From: CAJJDF01 sp965657945
GTDB taxonomy: Bacteria > Bacteroidota > Bacteroidia > Flavobacteriales_D > CAJJDF01
Direction: 5' to 3'
Length of the DNA: 58,842 nucleotides
Assembly: GCA_965657945.1 (NCBI GenBank)
Contig: CBFHPW010000016.1
Coordinates: 1 to 58,842 of the forward strand
Part shown: positions 42,539-52,033 of the stretch, in pieces
How the letters are laid out: each line of letters starts with the position of its first letter
How positions within the stretch are numbered: position 1 is the first letter of the stretch
Notes under the pieces: model-generated
Told to the model about the DNA's origin: nothing
What the model saw: only the letters and a program-made list of their open reading frames with translations
Databases searched by the model: none
Made by a program: the position numbers and the translations under genes

Positions 42539-42573
42539 ATGTAACTAACTTTTACATTTAACTTCTCAGCTAA
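42539..42573. repeat. Duplicated 35-base leader, copy 2
   Basis: Same sequence as 40800-40834 with 32 of 35 bases identical. On the minus strand it is followed by an ATG and a ten-codon frame (MKKSAEELF, then TAG), a possible relic of the gene that this copy once served. The 405-base gap 42493-42897 otherwise contains AT-rich DNA; an open frame at 42701-42889 is not convincing. Confidence 0.7.
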
Positions 42574-42897
42574 TTGATTTAAATTTAATTAAAAATGAAC
42601 ACATTGAAAACTAATCCTTTATAATCTTTACGTTTACTATTAAAACAAATTCTATTTTTTTTATCCAAATACAGGCAGTAAAGTAAGAAAATCTCTAATA
42701 ATGAATAAAAAAAGAGATTCTCAAATGCCGACTTCTGAAATTTTTACAATTAACCATATCCACCATATTAGGGCAATAAGAACTTTATTTGCTAAAACAG
42801 CAGTAAACTTAAATTGTTTCCAATACAATTTTGGTTTCACCCTTTTTCATTTTGCTCCTTTTGAAATAAAATTCAATCTTTTAGCGTAAGCAATTAA

Positions 42898-43167
42898 TTA
42901 CCTGCAATTTTTGATACATTCATAGTTCGGGTATTCGCCCACAATAACTGGGCAAGTAGGACATTTCTCAAGTTGTTTTCTAATATCTTCTTGCTCTTCT
43001 TTATATCCTTCATATTTCGTTATACCAAATCCAAAAAGTAATACTATGAGTACTATAAACCAGCGTTTAGGTTTTTCGTTTAACCAAGAAAAGAGTGCCG
43101 CTAAAACTAGCAAAAATATAACGGTTTTTACTGTTTCTTTAATTTTACTATCATCTTTCATAAACAT
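42898..43167 (-). CDS. Small membrane protein, unrecognised
   Basis: 89 aa (or 87 from a second ATG at 43161) with two hydrophobic helices at about residues 14-28 and 35-49 separated by a basic loop, and a cysteine-bearing C-terminus (KCPTCPV, ending CIKNCR). Function unknown. The spacer upstream (43168-43289) contains GTTGGCAATTAAA, a word also seen at the attC-like sites. Confidence 0.55.
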   Translation of the reverse strand: MFMKDDSKIKETVKTVIFLLVLAALFSWLNEKPKRWFIVLIVLLFGFGITKYEGYKEEQEDIRKQLEKCPTCPVIVGEYPNYECIKNCR

Positions 43168-43289
43168 ATTCCATTATTATATCCCTTAATATACTTAAAT
43201 CCTTGTTGGCAATTAAATCACCATTTTGTAAACTTAAAATTCAGGAAGTAGAAATTAAATACATGATTTTTTTTTGTTAGGGATTATTT

Positions 43290-43988
43290 TCAATTCGCGC
43301 TCAAATAAATAACAACGTAATTCAATGAATCGGAAAGCATTACTTTATTCGGTCTACCCTGGCTATCTAATTCTAAAATACTATATTGTGTTGTATCAAA
43401 ATCAAAATTTGACAATTCCATTTGAAACATTAGTTGACGATCCTGCTTCCATTCCTCCTCTCCCAATTCTATTCTCTCATTTACTGGGTGGAAAATTAAT
43501 ACCGGTTTATTCAATAAAAATGATTCCAATGACAAATAATATCCAAAGAGAGTAAATGAATTTCTTAATTGATTAAAATACTCATCTAAATCAAACTTTT
43601 TTGTAACGAAGGGTATCGCATATAGACTCATCAGCGAATTAAATTCATTGTTTTTTGCGAAATCTAAATATTCAGAAAGTGGTATCGAGCGATTTACTGA
43701 ATCAATCGAATTATTTATTTTGAACTTAAAACTATTTGAGAAGCTTAAATAGTCATGAAATGTATCTTGTCCCAAATTAACTCCATCTTCTATCATTGGA
43801 GAAACTGACAATAAAAATAACGGAGTATCATTGTTCTCAGCTATCCAATATGGGTATGGCGGATGGCCAACATCACAAATGGAATTCAATAAGTCGTCTG
43901 ATTGAATCTTAGCATGTTTATCCAACCAACCCTTGAAAAGCTCTTCACACAACTGATAAAATTGATTGATCTGAAAAAAATTTTTCAT
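43290..43988 (-). CDS. Unrecognised 232-aa soluble protein
   Basis: Protein of 232 aa starting MKNFFQINQFYQLCEELF, with GHPPYPYWIAENNDTPLFLLSVSP in the middle (residues about 41-64) and NKPVLIFHPVNERIELGEEEW in the second half. No signal, membrane segment or known motif. It is alone on the minus strand among small genes, and I propose no function. Confidence 0.6.
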   Translation of the reverse strand: MKNFFQINQFYQLCEELFKGWLDKHAKIQSDDLLNSICDVGHPPYPYWIAENNDTPLFLLSVSPMIEDGVNLGQDTFHDYLSFSNSFKFKINNSIDSVNRSIPLSEYLDFAKNNEFNSLMSLYAIPFVTKKFDLDEYFNQLRNSFTLFGYYLSLESFLLNKPVLIFHPVNERIELGEEEWKQDRQLMFQMELSNFDFDTTQYSILELDSQGRPNKVMLSDSLNYVVIYLSAN

Positions 43989-44148
43989 TTAACATCTGTT
44001 TTCATAAATGTACTAAAAATCAACTTTTTATTAGATAATTTCGAACAATAAAGATTAGATTCTAACTAAATTTTATTTCCAAAAAATAAAAACTTAACTA
44101 TGTCCAATATATTTTTAGTCCAAAATTGATGAGTTGAAGTTCCAAGGG

Positions 44149-44206
44149 GCCAATAAGTTTATCTTAGGTTTTAAAATATTGATATTTATACAATTAACTT
44201 ATTGGC
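44149..44206. repeat. 11-bp inverted repeat in the 43989-44276 gap
   Basis: GCCAATAAGTT (44149-44159) and AACTTATTGGC (44196-44206), perfect arms 36 bases apart. The right arm is followed by AATTTTATT, similar to the words at 43204 and 32514. It may be another degenerate attC-like site. The rest of the 288-base gap is AT-rich without a gene. Confidence 0.5.
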
Positions 44207-44276
44207 AATTTTATTAAAAACACTTATCTTCAACAACAAATAGTATTTATAACTATAAATCTCATCACTTTAGCAC

Positions 44277-44540
44277 ATGAACTACAAACGAAAAAAAAAC
44301 TCACTTATAGTTTTGTCCATAATTTTGGCACTGATAGGATTGTCCATTATTACAGGTGTTATTATGGGATGGATTCCGACAGCATTAATACTTACAATTC
44401 CATTTCTTGGATTTATCATATTCAAACTCGGTAAAGATGTTGATAGAATCTTAGATAAAATGTTTTTTGAGCAAATACTGAATGATGACCATCCAGTCTT
44501 TGATGGATTCTTTGACGAGATAATGGATGAAGAAGAGTGA
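44277..44540 (+). CDS. Small two-helix membrane protein
   Basis: 87 aa: basic start MNYKRKKNSL, two hydrophobic segments (about 10-29 and 33-50: SLIVLSIILALIGLSIITGV; TALILTIPFLGFIIF) and an acidic cytoplasmic tail ending FFDEIMDEEE. Function unknown. It is preceded by 288 bases of non-coding DNA with an inverted repeat and stands alone on the plus strand. Confidence 0.6.
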   Translation: MNYKRKKNSLIVLSIILALIGLSIITGVIMGWIPTALILTIPFLGFIIFKLGKDVDRILDKMFFEQILNDDHPVFDGFFDEIMDEEE

Positions 44541-44590
44541 GGGTTAACTCCAACCTAAAGTATAATATGAATCAAATTGAAAAGCAAATA

Positions 44591-44947
44591 CTATGAAATG
44601 AGTGTTCTTGTGCCGGCAATTGTAAAGGCTTTAAATTTTCCTCCTTCCAGTTTATAAGCAGTTGAATTCCTGCTACCCGCTTTGAAAAAACCAGACACAA
44701 CATAAACATGGAGCTCAGTTGGTGTTGATTCATGAAAATAATAGGCCCTGGAAAAATTTAATTGTTTGATAATTACTTCTTTTTGAATTTGAGGATCTAG
44801 GACTGTACGATTATTCTTGTCTATTTTCTTCCGCCAATTAAAAAGACCTAAAGTCGTGATTTCTTCAAATGAACCTGACTGATAATCGCACAACCATTTG
44901 TACATCAATTCAGTTATAAAATTGGGTAATTCCTCTTTTTTTATCAT
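44591..44947 (-). CDS. Unrecognised 118-aa protein, head-to-head with an NT5C-like gene
   Basis: From the ATG at 44947 (MIKKEELPNFITEL) the product has 118 aa; 13 upstream codons in the open frame overlap the neighbouring promoter region and are unlikely. The centre VIIKQLNFSRAYYFHESTP and the glycine-containing C-terminus are not recognised. The gene is divergent from the deoxyribonucleotidase gene with starts 30 bases apart. Confidence 0.6.
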   Translation of the reverse strand: MIKKEELPNFITELMYKWLCDYQSGSFEEITTLGLFNWRKKIDKNNRTVLDPQIQKEVIIKQLNFSRAYYFHESTPTELHVYVVSGFFKAGSRNSTAYKLEGGKFKAFTIAGTRTLIS

Positions 44948-44976
44948 CTTTAAATATAACAAATCAGACTGATAAA

Positions 44977-45429
44977 ATGAAAACAATTATTTATATAGAT
45001 TTAGATGGAGTTCTTGCTGATTTTGAAAAAGGACGAAACGAGCATCCTTTAGGAAAAACAACTCCCTACATTGGTAGACCGGATAAACTTCCGGGAGTTT
45101 ATGAAAATTTAGAACCTATTCCTGGTGCTTTGTCTGCAGTAAATGAATTATTGACAAATGAAAGATTTGATATCTTTTTTCTTTCCACCGCTCCCTGGGA
45201 TAATCCCGAGGCATGGATGCACAAGAGGCTTTGGATGACAAAACACTTTAACGAAAAATTAGTACGTAAAAAACTAATTTTATCCCATCACAAACATCTC
45301 TTAATTGGGGATTACTTAATTGACGACCGAAGATTTAATGGTGCATCTGAATTTACCGGAAAATGGATTCATTTTGGTTCTCCTGAATTCAAAAACTGGG
45401 AAATCGTTTTAAATTATTTCAACACATGA
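44977..45429 (+). CDS. NT5C-type 5'(3')-deoxyribonucleotidase (HAD superfamily)
   Basis: 150-aa HAD phosphatase with the nucleophile motif YIDLDGVLADF at residues 6-16 (D8, D10), STAPW as motif II, a basic region for motif III and GDYLIDDR as motif IV. These match the bacterial NT5C family that dephosphorylates deoxyribonucleoside monophosphates. Such genes also occur on phages and plasmids, in line with the accessory setting. Confidence 0.85.
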   Translation: MKTIIYIDLDGVLADFEKGRNEHPLGKTTPYIGRPDKLPGVYENLEPIPGALSAVNELLTNERFDIFFLSTAPWDNPEAWMHKRLWMTKHFNEKLVRKKLILSHHKHLLIGDYLIDDRRFNGASEFTGKWIHFGSPEFKNWEIVLNYFNT

Positions 45430-45460
45430 CTAGAATTTCTATTTTTTTTATTTTTATCTA

Positions 45461-45598
45461 TCAAAAATTCATTTCACCTAAACTTCCTCGTATGTTCAGA
45501 TACAAACCATCCTGTTCGGAATATACGTGTGTATGATAATTTTTTTTAAAATAAATTGAATGTTCCTTACTGAATTTTAAAAGGTGATGATCAAACAT
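45461..45598 (-). pseudogene. Possible remnant of a small coding sequence
   Basis: The minus strand reads MFDHHLLKFSKEHSIYFKKN and continues to GEMNF (45 codons); the frame is open 16 codons further upstream without another ATG, and a piece in a different frame precedes it. It reads like protein but is short and isolated. The rest of the 45430-45687 gap shows nothing else. Confidence 0.25.
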
Positions 45599-45687
45599 AA
45601 TTTCAGTATTAGATGAAGTCAAATCTAAACATTTATTCGTTACTCCATGTTAATACGACAGAACCAATATCATTTCCCAAAAGAATA

Positions 45688-45936
45688 TTATTTTTTATTT
45701 TGCTCAGAGAAAGCTGAATCTAGTGGTTCTTTAGGATTGAAAATATCACTGGTATCAACAAATTCTTTTCCTTCTTTGATTAATTCCTTTGTTAACTTTA
45801 TTGCGTCTTTCGAAAAATCTTTCGAACTTTTTACAAAATCATTATTCTCCTTATTGTCCTCATCATAATTTAATAGGTAGTATGCTCCACCACCTATTAA
45901 TACAATTACAACGATGTATTTTATAATTTTAAACAT
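45688..45936 (-). CDS. Small single-pass membrane protein at the end of the tubulin-like operon
   Basis: 82 aa with one N-terminal helix (about 5-23, IKYIVVIVLIGGGAYYLLN) and a long charged, helix-forming tail rich in Lys, Asp and Glu ending FSEQNKK. Eleven bases separate it from the 1077-aa gene, so it is probably the last gene of the operon 53899-45688. Function unknown; a membrane adaptor for the tubulin-like system is a reasonable guess. Confidence 0.6.
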   Translation of the reverse strand: MFKIIKYIVVIVLIGGGAYYLLNYDEDNKENNDFVKSSKDFSKDAIKLTKELIKEGKEFVDTSDIFNPKEPLDSAFSEQNKK

Positions 45937-45947
45937 ATAACTTATTT

Positions 45948-48900
45948 TTAATTAATATAGTTTTCCTCCCAAAGATCTGATGTTCCTTGATTTGAATAGA
46001 AATATTCCTGGAAATTAATTCTATCTTGTCCTTTTAAATCTAGTAACTTAGCTGTCTTCGGAACCTTTTGAAGATAAATAGACAATTCCTTATCATCGTA
46101 TCTTTCAATTTCCTTTAATATTTTTTTGGATTGCTGTTTTATATCAAAAACAGAGGCTGAATTCCAAATTCTTTTTAAATCATCTATACCTCTTCCCAAA
46201 TCTCCAAGAAGTTCATTTTTAAAACTCTTGGTGTTCTCATCATAATTAATAAGACCCTCACAAAGTGCAATTATTAAATCTTCACTGATGTTTTTGAAAT
46301 TCTGCTCATGATTAGACTTTTTCAATTGATAAGAATGTGAAAAGTAATCTTTACTAATAAAAAGATTTTCTACAATCACTTTACTTTTACTTAATTCTAA
46401 ATCCCATTTTAAAATATCAGAAGCATATGCCAATGGGAAATTTCTTTTAATTGATAATATCCCTATCGATTTGTCATCTTCAGGATGAATAATATTCACA
46501 TTGTTAATGCTATCTGTGATATGTAATTGTAGTTCTTTGTTAAGTCTATTTGAAGTTTTTCCGATAAATACTTTTTCACGCTGAGGAATGTCTCTTTCAA
46601 ATGCACTAGATTCAGTAACCAATAATGGTTGAGAAGTATTTATTAGATTTTCAAATTTAGCCTGAGTATTAATCTGTTGTGGAAACAATTCATTTTCATT
46701 AAAGAGAACTTCCTCCAAATCAATAGTTACAATATCTTCTAAATATATTTTTTCTGCTGATATTTTTATATCAGCTATTAAACTTTTAAGCTCATTAGAT
46801 TGTAAAAAATCATTATAATAGCTTGAAAAGGAATTCTCTTTTCCTTTTGAAATATCAAAAGAGTTTCTTTTTAAATAAATAGCTGTAACTTCCTCTCTAT
46901 TAATTACACACGCATCAAAATCATTAGTTTCAAATTTAATTTCCTTTACTAACGCTTCATGTTTTATTGCTTCTTCAGATATTACATCTGCAAATTTCCT
47001 TATTGAATCAGCTTTATTTTTAATCTTTTGTTTAATCTTCCTTAAAATATCTAGACTTCTAATTTCAGCATCTATAATAAAATCCTTTTTTCTAAATTCA
47101 TTCTCAAGGTTTAACAGTTCCTGAAAAGCAAAAGTTTTCGAATTAATTAATTGTTCAGCATTTATTATAATTTTAGATAGAGTATTCTTCATTTTAAAGA
47201 ATTGAAAAAACGATTTAACATAATAAAGACATAAAATCAAAATGGTAATACCTCCCCCGTATTTAAAGAGGTTTCCTAAAGAAATCCAATCAGTATATGT
47301 ATACAATAAGGTTTGAAATAAAATTAGAAGAAGAAAAACAACAGATGGAATTAAAATTAGGTTTTTCCCAATAAATTTTTTCCTACGATGAAGCATCTCG
47401 TTTTTTTTCAAATATAATTCAGAAATCCTGGTGTCAATTCCATCAATTTTTTCTTTAATCTCTTTCTTTTCTGAATCAATTGTTGGATTCATTTTTCTTT
47501 TAAGATCCTCTTTATAAGTATTGTTTTCGTATTGGTTCTTTAGCTCTTCAATTGATTTTTTTGACTTTATTATAGCCTTCTCACTAGCATCTATTTCCAA
47601 TGTAATAGTTTCTATATTATGGCTTAGACTTTTTAATTCCTGTTCCTTTTCTATTAATTTTGGATTTGACTCATTATTGTTTTCTATTCCTTTTATATTA
47701 TCAATTTCCTTTTTTAATATCTCTATTTTATCTTTATAATTATTTAAAGTTTCATTTTTATTTGTAATTATGTCTGAATTTTTTTGAGAAGTTTTTTCAA
47801 AACCATCCAATTTATCTCCTATTAAATTTTTTCTAATGTTTAATTCTAAATCACTTAATGTTAAATAATCAACCAATGGACCATCTAATTTTTCTGCAAC
47901 CAATGCTTCATTGTCAACAATTACATTGTTAAATATCCAAGCATACATTAACCCTTTATCAGGATTATCAATAATACTAATTGTTTGTTCATCAAACATC
48001 TTTAATAAATCAGATTCCGTAGTCTGTTTTGACCTCTCTAACTTCTCATATATAGTTACAAGCTCCTTGTTTTTATAGGATTCTAATTCTTGATCAACTA
48101 AACTATTTAATTTTATTGTTAATGCAGATGATCTAACTTTTGGATCATCAATAATACTAAGAATTTCTTCTAGACAAATTTCTTTTTCACTAGTTGAATA
48201 TTTATTAAAGTCTAATAAAATAGGACTAAATATATCGACACCTTCATATTGATATAGTCTGTGAGATATTCCTCTATAGTCGTTATCTCTATAAAATGAC
48301 TCAATATCTTGTTTAATTCTTAATCTATCATGCTTAGTTTTTTCATTTTTCTCTTTTATTTCATTTAATTCAACATGTATTGCATAATTATTAAGTAATG
48401 TACTTATGTTTTTGAGAGGAATATTAATTGAACTTAAACCTATTGAAGACAAAAAGCACTTTCGTCCCTTTTCATTTGACCATCTATAATGACCTCTAAC
48501 AATTGAATTGTGGTCTTCATAAAGGATCTTTATAAATTTTGAAATTGCTAAATTTTTATTATTGTCACCTCCAACATTTTGTTGTTTTTCGTTAACATCG
48601 TCTAAAAGCCAAACACTCATCTGAGAAGCCCCTATTTGATCATTGTCAGAAATAAACTTATCTAACTCTCTAAAATTCGCTACACATTTAGAGCGATAAT
48701 CTTCATCTATATTTTGAGAACAATAATCAATTACAACATGTAAATTTGGTTTAAGAAGAAGTTCAGAAAAATTAAGTAATAAAGTAAATAATGAAGGTGT
48801 TAAGTTTGATGAGCTAGCATCAAACACAAAAATGATATTTGGGTCAATTAGGTTATAATTTAAATTAGTCGCATTGTTTTTATTTGCCAAACTGAAAAAG

Positions 48901-49181
48901 CCATCTGGACCACTAATTAGTTCATTAAATAAATTTACAAAATTCGCTCTATTTTTCTGATAAGAAGAATAAATGTCTTTTTTTGATTCAGTACCAGAAA
49001 TTTCTATTTTTATTTCGTTATTACCTGAAACTGAAATAGAATTATTTTCTATTTCTACAAATTGAAAGTAATTTTCAAAAACTTTAGAATCCTCACTATT
49101 TAAAAATAATTTACAGGAATCACTGAAACCAGTAACATCTTTTTTCTCAGAAAAAATAATAGATGGATAAATGTTCTTCAT
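45948..49181 (-). CDS. Large coiled-coil membrane protein of the tubulin-like system
   Basis: 1077-aa protein. The N-terminal region (1-430) contains IIFVFDASSSNLTPS with D121 and a DxSxS pattern like the MIDAS motif of von Willebrand A domains, though this is not proven. Residues about 465-600 form a long coiled coil, followed by two membrane helices (about 608-627 and 643-661) and a 400-residue C-terminal cytoplasmic part. It follows the tubulin-like gene by 17 bases. Neighbourhoods of FtsZ-like family proteins in other bacteria also include a large coiled-coil membrane protein; the role is inferred from that. Confidence 0.7.
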   Translation of the reverse strand: MKNIYPSIIFSEKKDVTGFSDSCKLFLNSEDSKVFENYFQFVEIENNSISVSGNNEIKIEISGTESKKDIYSSYQKNRANFVNLFNELISGPDGFFSLANKNNATNLNYNLIDPNIIFVFDASSSNLTPSLFTLLLNFSELLLKPNLHVVIDYCSQNIDEDYRSKCVANFRELDKFISDNDQIGASQMSVWLLDDVNEKQQNVGGDNNKNLAISKFIKILYEDHNSIVRGHYRWSNEKGRKCFLSSIGLSSINIPLKNISTLLNNYAIHVELNEIKEKNEKTKHDRLRIKQDIESFYRDNDYRGISHRLYQYEGVDIFSPILLDFNKYSTSEKEICLEEILSIIDDPKVRSSALTIKLNSLVDQELESYKNKELVTIYEKLERSKQTTESDLLKMFDEQTISIIDNPDKGLMYAWIFNNVIVDNEALVAEKLDGPLVDYLTLSDLELNIRKNLIGDKLDGFEKTSQKNSDIITNKNETLNNYKDKIEILKKEIDNIKGIENNNESNPKLIEKEQELKSLSHNIETITLEIDASEKAIIKSKKSIEELKNQYENNTYKEDLKRKMNPTIDSEKKEIKEKIDGIDTRISELYLKKNEMLHRRKKFIGKNLILIPSVVFLLLILFQTLLYTYTDWISLGNLFKYGGGITILILCLYYVKSFFQFFKMKNTLSKIIINAEQLINSKTFAFQELLNLENEFRKKDFIIDAEIRSLDILRKIKQKIKNKADSIRKFADVISEEAIKHEALVKEIKFETNDFDACVINREEVTAIYLKRNSFDISKGKENSFSSYYNDFLQSNELKSLIADIKISAEKIYLEDIVTIDLEEVLFNENELFPQQINTQAKFENLINTSQPLLVTESSAFERDIPQREKVFIGKTSNRLNKELQLHITDSINNVNIIHPEDDKSIGILSIKRNFPLAYASDILKWDLELSKSKVIVENLFISKDYFSHSYQLKKSNHEQNFKNISEDLIIALCEGLINYDENTKSFKNELLGDLGRGIDDLKRIWNSASVFDIKQQSKKILKEIERYDDKELSIYLQKVPKTAKLLDLKGQDRINFQEYFYSNQGTSDLWEENYIN

Positions 49182-49198
49182 TCTTTACTTTCTTTGTA

Positions 49199-52033
49199 CT
49201 ACCAGTTCTCTGCACCTGTTATTGGACATCCTATTGCTGCTCTCTTAATTGCATCTTTTTCAGCCCAAATATGATTACTCTCATCTGACTCAGGATCAAT
49301 ACTATCCATCAATTTCCCTAATATTTCTGAAGTGAAAATATTATCATGATACGTTTTAAATAACTCAGAAATTTTTGGTTTTCCTTCTTCGTTCAATACA
49401 TTATCATACTTCTCTTTAATTTCATTTATCCAATCTTGATTTTCACAAAAGTGTTTAAACGCAACTGCACGATTATTTTTATTTCGTGTTCCTGGAACAA
49501 TAGCCATTGGTCGACCATTTTTTCCTTTAAACTTAATTGAACCACGATCTAAATTTATCATTCCAAGTGCACTTCCTATTGCAAAAAACTCTAATAATTC
49601 TTCATTTTGAGGTCCATCAATCAGATCCATTGATTTTTCAAAATATTTATCAGCAAAATGATAACCACCATTTTTAACACTCATTTCATGAGCACTTTTT
49701 AAAGCAGCCATATTATGAATAGCGTTTGCAGGAAACATCCCTTTAATTTTTAAAAATGTAATTTTATCTGAATTATATGATGAAGCTGTCTCTAAAGTCG
49801 CACCTAAAGTTAATCCTGAATTATTAGACAAACTAGAAACAACATTAGATCCTTGAGTAAAAATTGTATTATTAGCATCGGGGACCAATAACATGCCTAA
49901 GTTTTCCATCTGCGGATTAGATGTATTCTGTGTGAACGTAACATCGTCAATTTTAATACAAACCTCTGATTGTTTATCTAAACGAGTAATAATTTCCTTT
50001 CTTTTTGTTGCAGGTAATTTTTCGATTAATTCCTCCAATTTGATGTTCTCAATATCTATAATTACTGAACATGTATCAATATAATTTACTAACGAATTAT
50101 AAATTTCATTCATACTAGTTGCTTCTTTTAGACTTAATAAATCTATTTGAGAAAAAGCATCAGTTACACTAAACTCTTTAGCATTAACATCCATTAAATC
50201 TTTAAAGTAAATATGTATGTAAATTTCAAAATCTTTTCCATCTTCCACACTTCTGTTTGTTAGCCCTTGCAACTTTTGATGCATTGAAACATTCAAATCA
50301 GATACAAGTTGAGACAAACGATCATTTTCAGATGTTTTCTGTTTGATGATACTTATAACACTATTCAAGAAATCTTCAGCCTTGTTCTTTCTTATTTTTT
50401 CTACTTCTTCAGTTATTAATCGTTTATAAGAATCAACATAATCGTTGCAACTCTGCTTTATTCTCCCAGATCTGCCAATTGGACTCCAACCATTTTCATC
50501 TTCAATGATACCTTGTTGATATCCATTAAGAATTTTTCTTTGATTATCAATATTAACAGAATGCTGAGCTGCTTCGTCAATCATTTCATTTCTCATCCCT
50601 TCAAATGAACCTAATAAGCAATTAAGGAATTGTCTTTCAATAACTACGCATCCTGGTTCATTGTATATTGCATTTAATTTTTCTTTTAATTTAGAAGCAA
50701 AAACTGATTTAATTAAGTCTAAATTCTCTTTAATTTTATTCAAAACATTTGTTTGAATATTTTTTAACTGTAATTGACAATTTTCTAATAACTCTATATG
50801 GCAATCTTTCTGAAACTCATTTGGCAGCATACTCTCTGAAGAAACACGCAATGTATTCATAGGATACAATTGATCAATAATATCATCTTGTCCTCTATCT
50901 TCTCTAAAATTGTTTTCATCAATAAACAACGCACATTCAGCACTAGAATGAACCGATTTACTTTGATTCATATTGTCTATCATGAAATTCACAGCTTTCA
51001 GCCTTCTTATATTTTTTAAATAATCTCTATCCAAAATTATTTCGGCTAATCCCATTGATGAATAATTTCTTCTTTTATAAGCTGCTAATTCAGAAGAAGG
51101 GTATAAGTAATCCTTGTTGTTATTATAGAGGGATTTCAATTGATCCCCAGCATCTGTAACATGTAAAAATAAAGTTCTTGCTATTCTATCTTTTACGTGG
51201 TCAATATTTTGAATAATAGAATTATTCATCATTGTTTTGTCAAATAAATATATATATTTGAAAAATTCTGATGAACCAATATCAATAGAGTTTTGCCCAT
51301 CATAAGAAATTTTGTAAGGCTTATTGACATCATAGTTGGACCAATTTTTATCTTTAGTATTATCTTTCCCTTGCATGTGGTCAATAGCCCTAAGAGAAGC
51401 GTAAGCATTTTTAGTTACATCTCTAGTGAACGGGAAATCTTTGTAAAAATCTGGCATAACCATCCATCCATAAATAGGCAATCTTTCATATTCGGCCTTA
51501 ATAGACATTACCGTATCAATAAATGTCCCAGCGCCGGTTCCTCCACATGGAGAAAAAACCAAATGTATCATAGTATCAGTCCCTGAAGGCTCAAATGTAG
51601 GATTATTGAAAATTATGTTTGAATTTATTGATTCAATCTTATTGGTGATAAGATTCATAATACCTTTTGAATGGTAATTCTCAAAAAAAGCAAACCTACC
51701 TAAAGATCTTATTTGACCTGCACCTCTATCAGATGGGACAATCAAAGGCTCAATCTTTTCTGATAGCCAGCTTTTGACATGATCAAAGTTTTTTATTCTG
51801 TGTGGGTTTTTAATTGGAATATCTAGTACTTCATCTTTATCAAAAAATATTTCTCGATCATTAATTTTTTGAGAAACATTATGTACATCTGAGTCTGTAT
51901 CCATTACAAGAAAGTCTATTGATGGAGGAACTTCTCCATATTTTTCAATAATGGCTCTTTTAACTTGAATAAGGATTGAACTACCTGTTCCTCCTAAACC
52001 TATAAATAAATTCCTACTAACTTTATACGCCAT
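49199..52033 (-). CDS. Tubulin/FtsZ-like GTPase (Tubulin_2-type, FtsZl-1-like)
   Basis: 944-aa protein with the N-terminal nucleotide-binding loop NLFIGLGGTGSSILIQVKRA (GLGGTG at 12-17) and the tubulin signature SPCGGTGAGTFID (GGTGAGT at 164-170), the GTP phosphate-binding G-box. It also has an acidic FLVMDTDSD after the first strand (42-49). The rest is long and helical and extends far beyond the FtsZ core. These features fit the FtsZ-like family proposed to remodel membranes. GTP binding is well supported; filament formation is not shown. It overlaps the 298-aa gene by 11 bases. Confidence 0.85.
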   Translation of the reverse strand: MAYKVSRNLFIGLGGTGSSILIQVKRAIIEKYGEVPPSIDFLVMDTDSDVHNVSQKINDREIFFDKDEVLDIPIKNPHRIKNFDHVKSWLSEKIEPLIVPSDRGAGQIRSLGRFAFFENYHSKGIMNLITNKIESINSNIIFNNPTFEPSGTDTMIHLVFSPCGGTGAGTFIDTVMSIKAEYERLPIYGWMVMPDFYKDFPFTRDVTKNAYASLRAIDHMQGKDNTKDKNWSNYDVNKPYKISYDGQNSIDIGSSEFFKYIYLFDKTMMNNSIIQNIDHVKDRIARTLFLHVTDAGDQLKSLYNNNKDYLYPSSELAAYKRRNYSSMGLAEIILDRDYLKNIRRLKAVNFMIDNMNQSKSVHSSAECALFIDENNFREDRGQDDIIDQLYPMNTLRVSSESMLPNEFQKDCHIELLENCQLQLKNIQTNVLNKIKENLDLIKSVFASKLKEKLNAIYNEPGCVVIERQFLNCLLGSFEGMRNEMIDEAAQHSVNIDNQRKILNGYQQGIIEDENGWSPIGRSGRIKQSCNDYVDSYKRLITEEVEKIRKNKAEDFLNSVISIIKQKTSENDRLSQLVSDLNVSMHQKLQGLTNRSVEDGKDFEIYIHIYFKDLMDVNAKEFSVTDAFSQIDLLSLKEATSMNEIYNSLVNYIDTCSVIIDIENIKLEELIEKLPATKRKEIITRLDKQSEVCIKIDDVTFTQNTSNPQMENLGMLLVPDANNTIFTQGSNVVSSLSNNSGLTLGATLETASSYNSDKITFLKIKGMFPANAIHNMAALKSAHEMSVKNGGYHFADKYFEKSMDLIDGPQNEELLEFFAIGSALGMINLDRGSIKFKGKNGRPMAIVPGTRNKNNRAVAFKHFCENQDWINEIKEKYDNVLNEEGKPKISELFKTYHDNIFTSEILGKLMDSIDPESDESNHIWAEKDAIKRAAIGCPITGAENW

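Noticed and set aside
42701..42889. 62-codon plus-strand open frame in the gap 42493-42897
   Set aside because: Composition is not protein-like, there is no supporting start region or neighbour, and an open frame of this size is expected by chance in AT-rich DNA.
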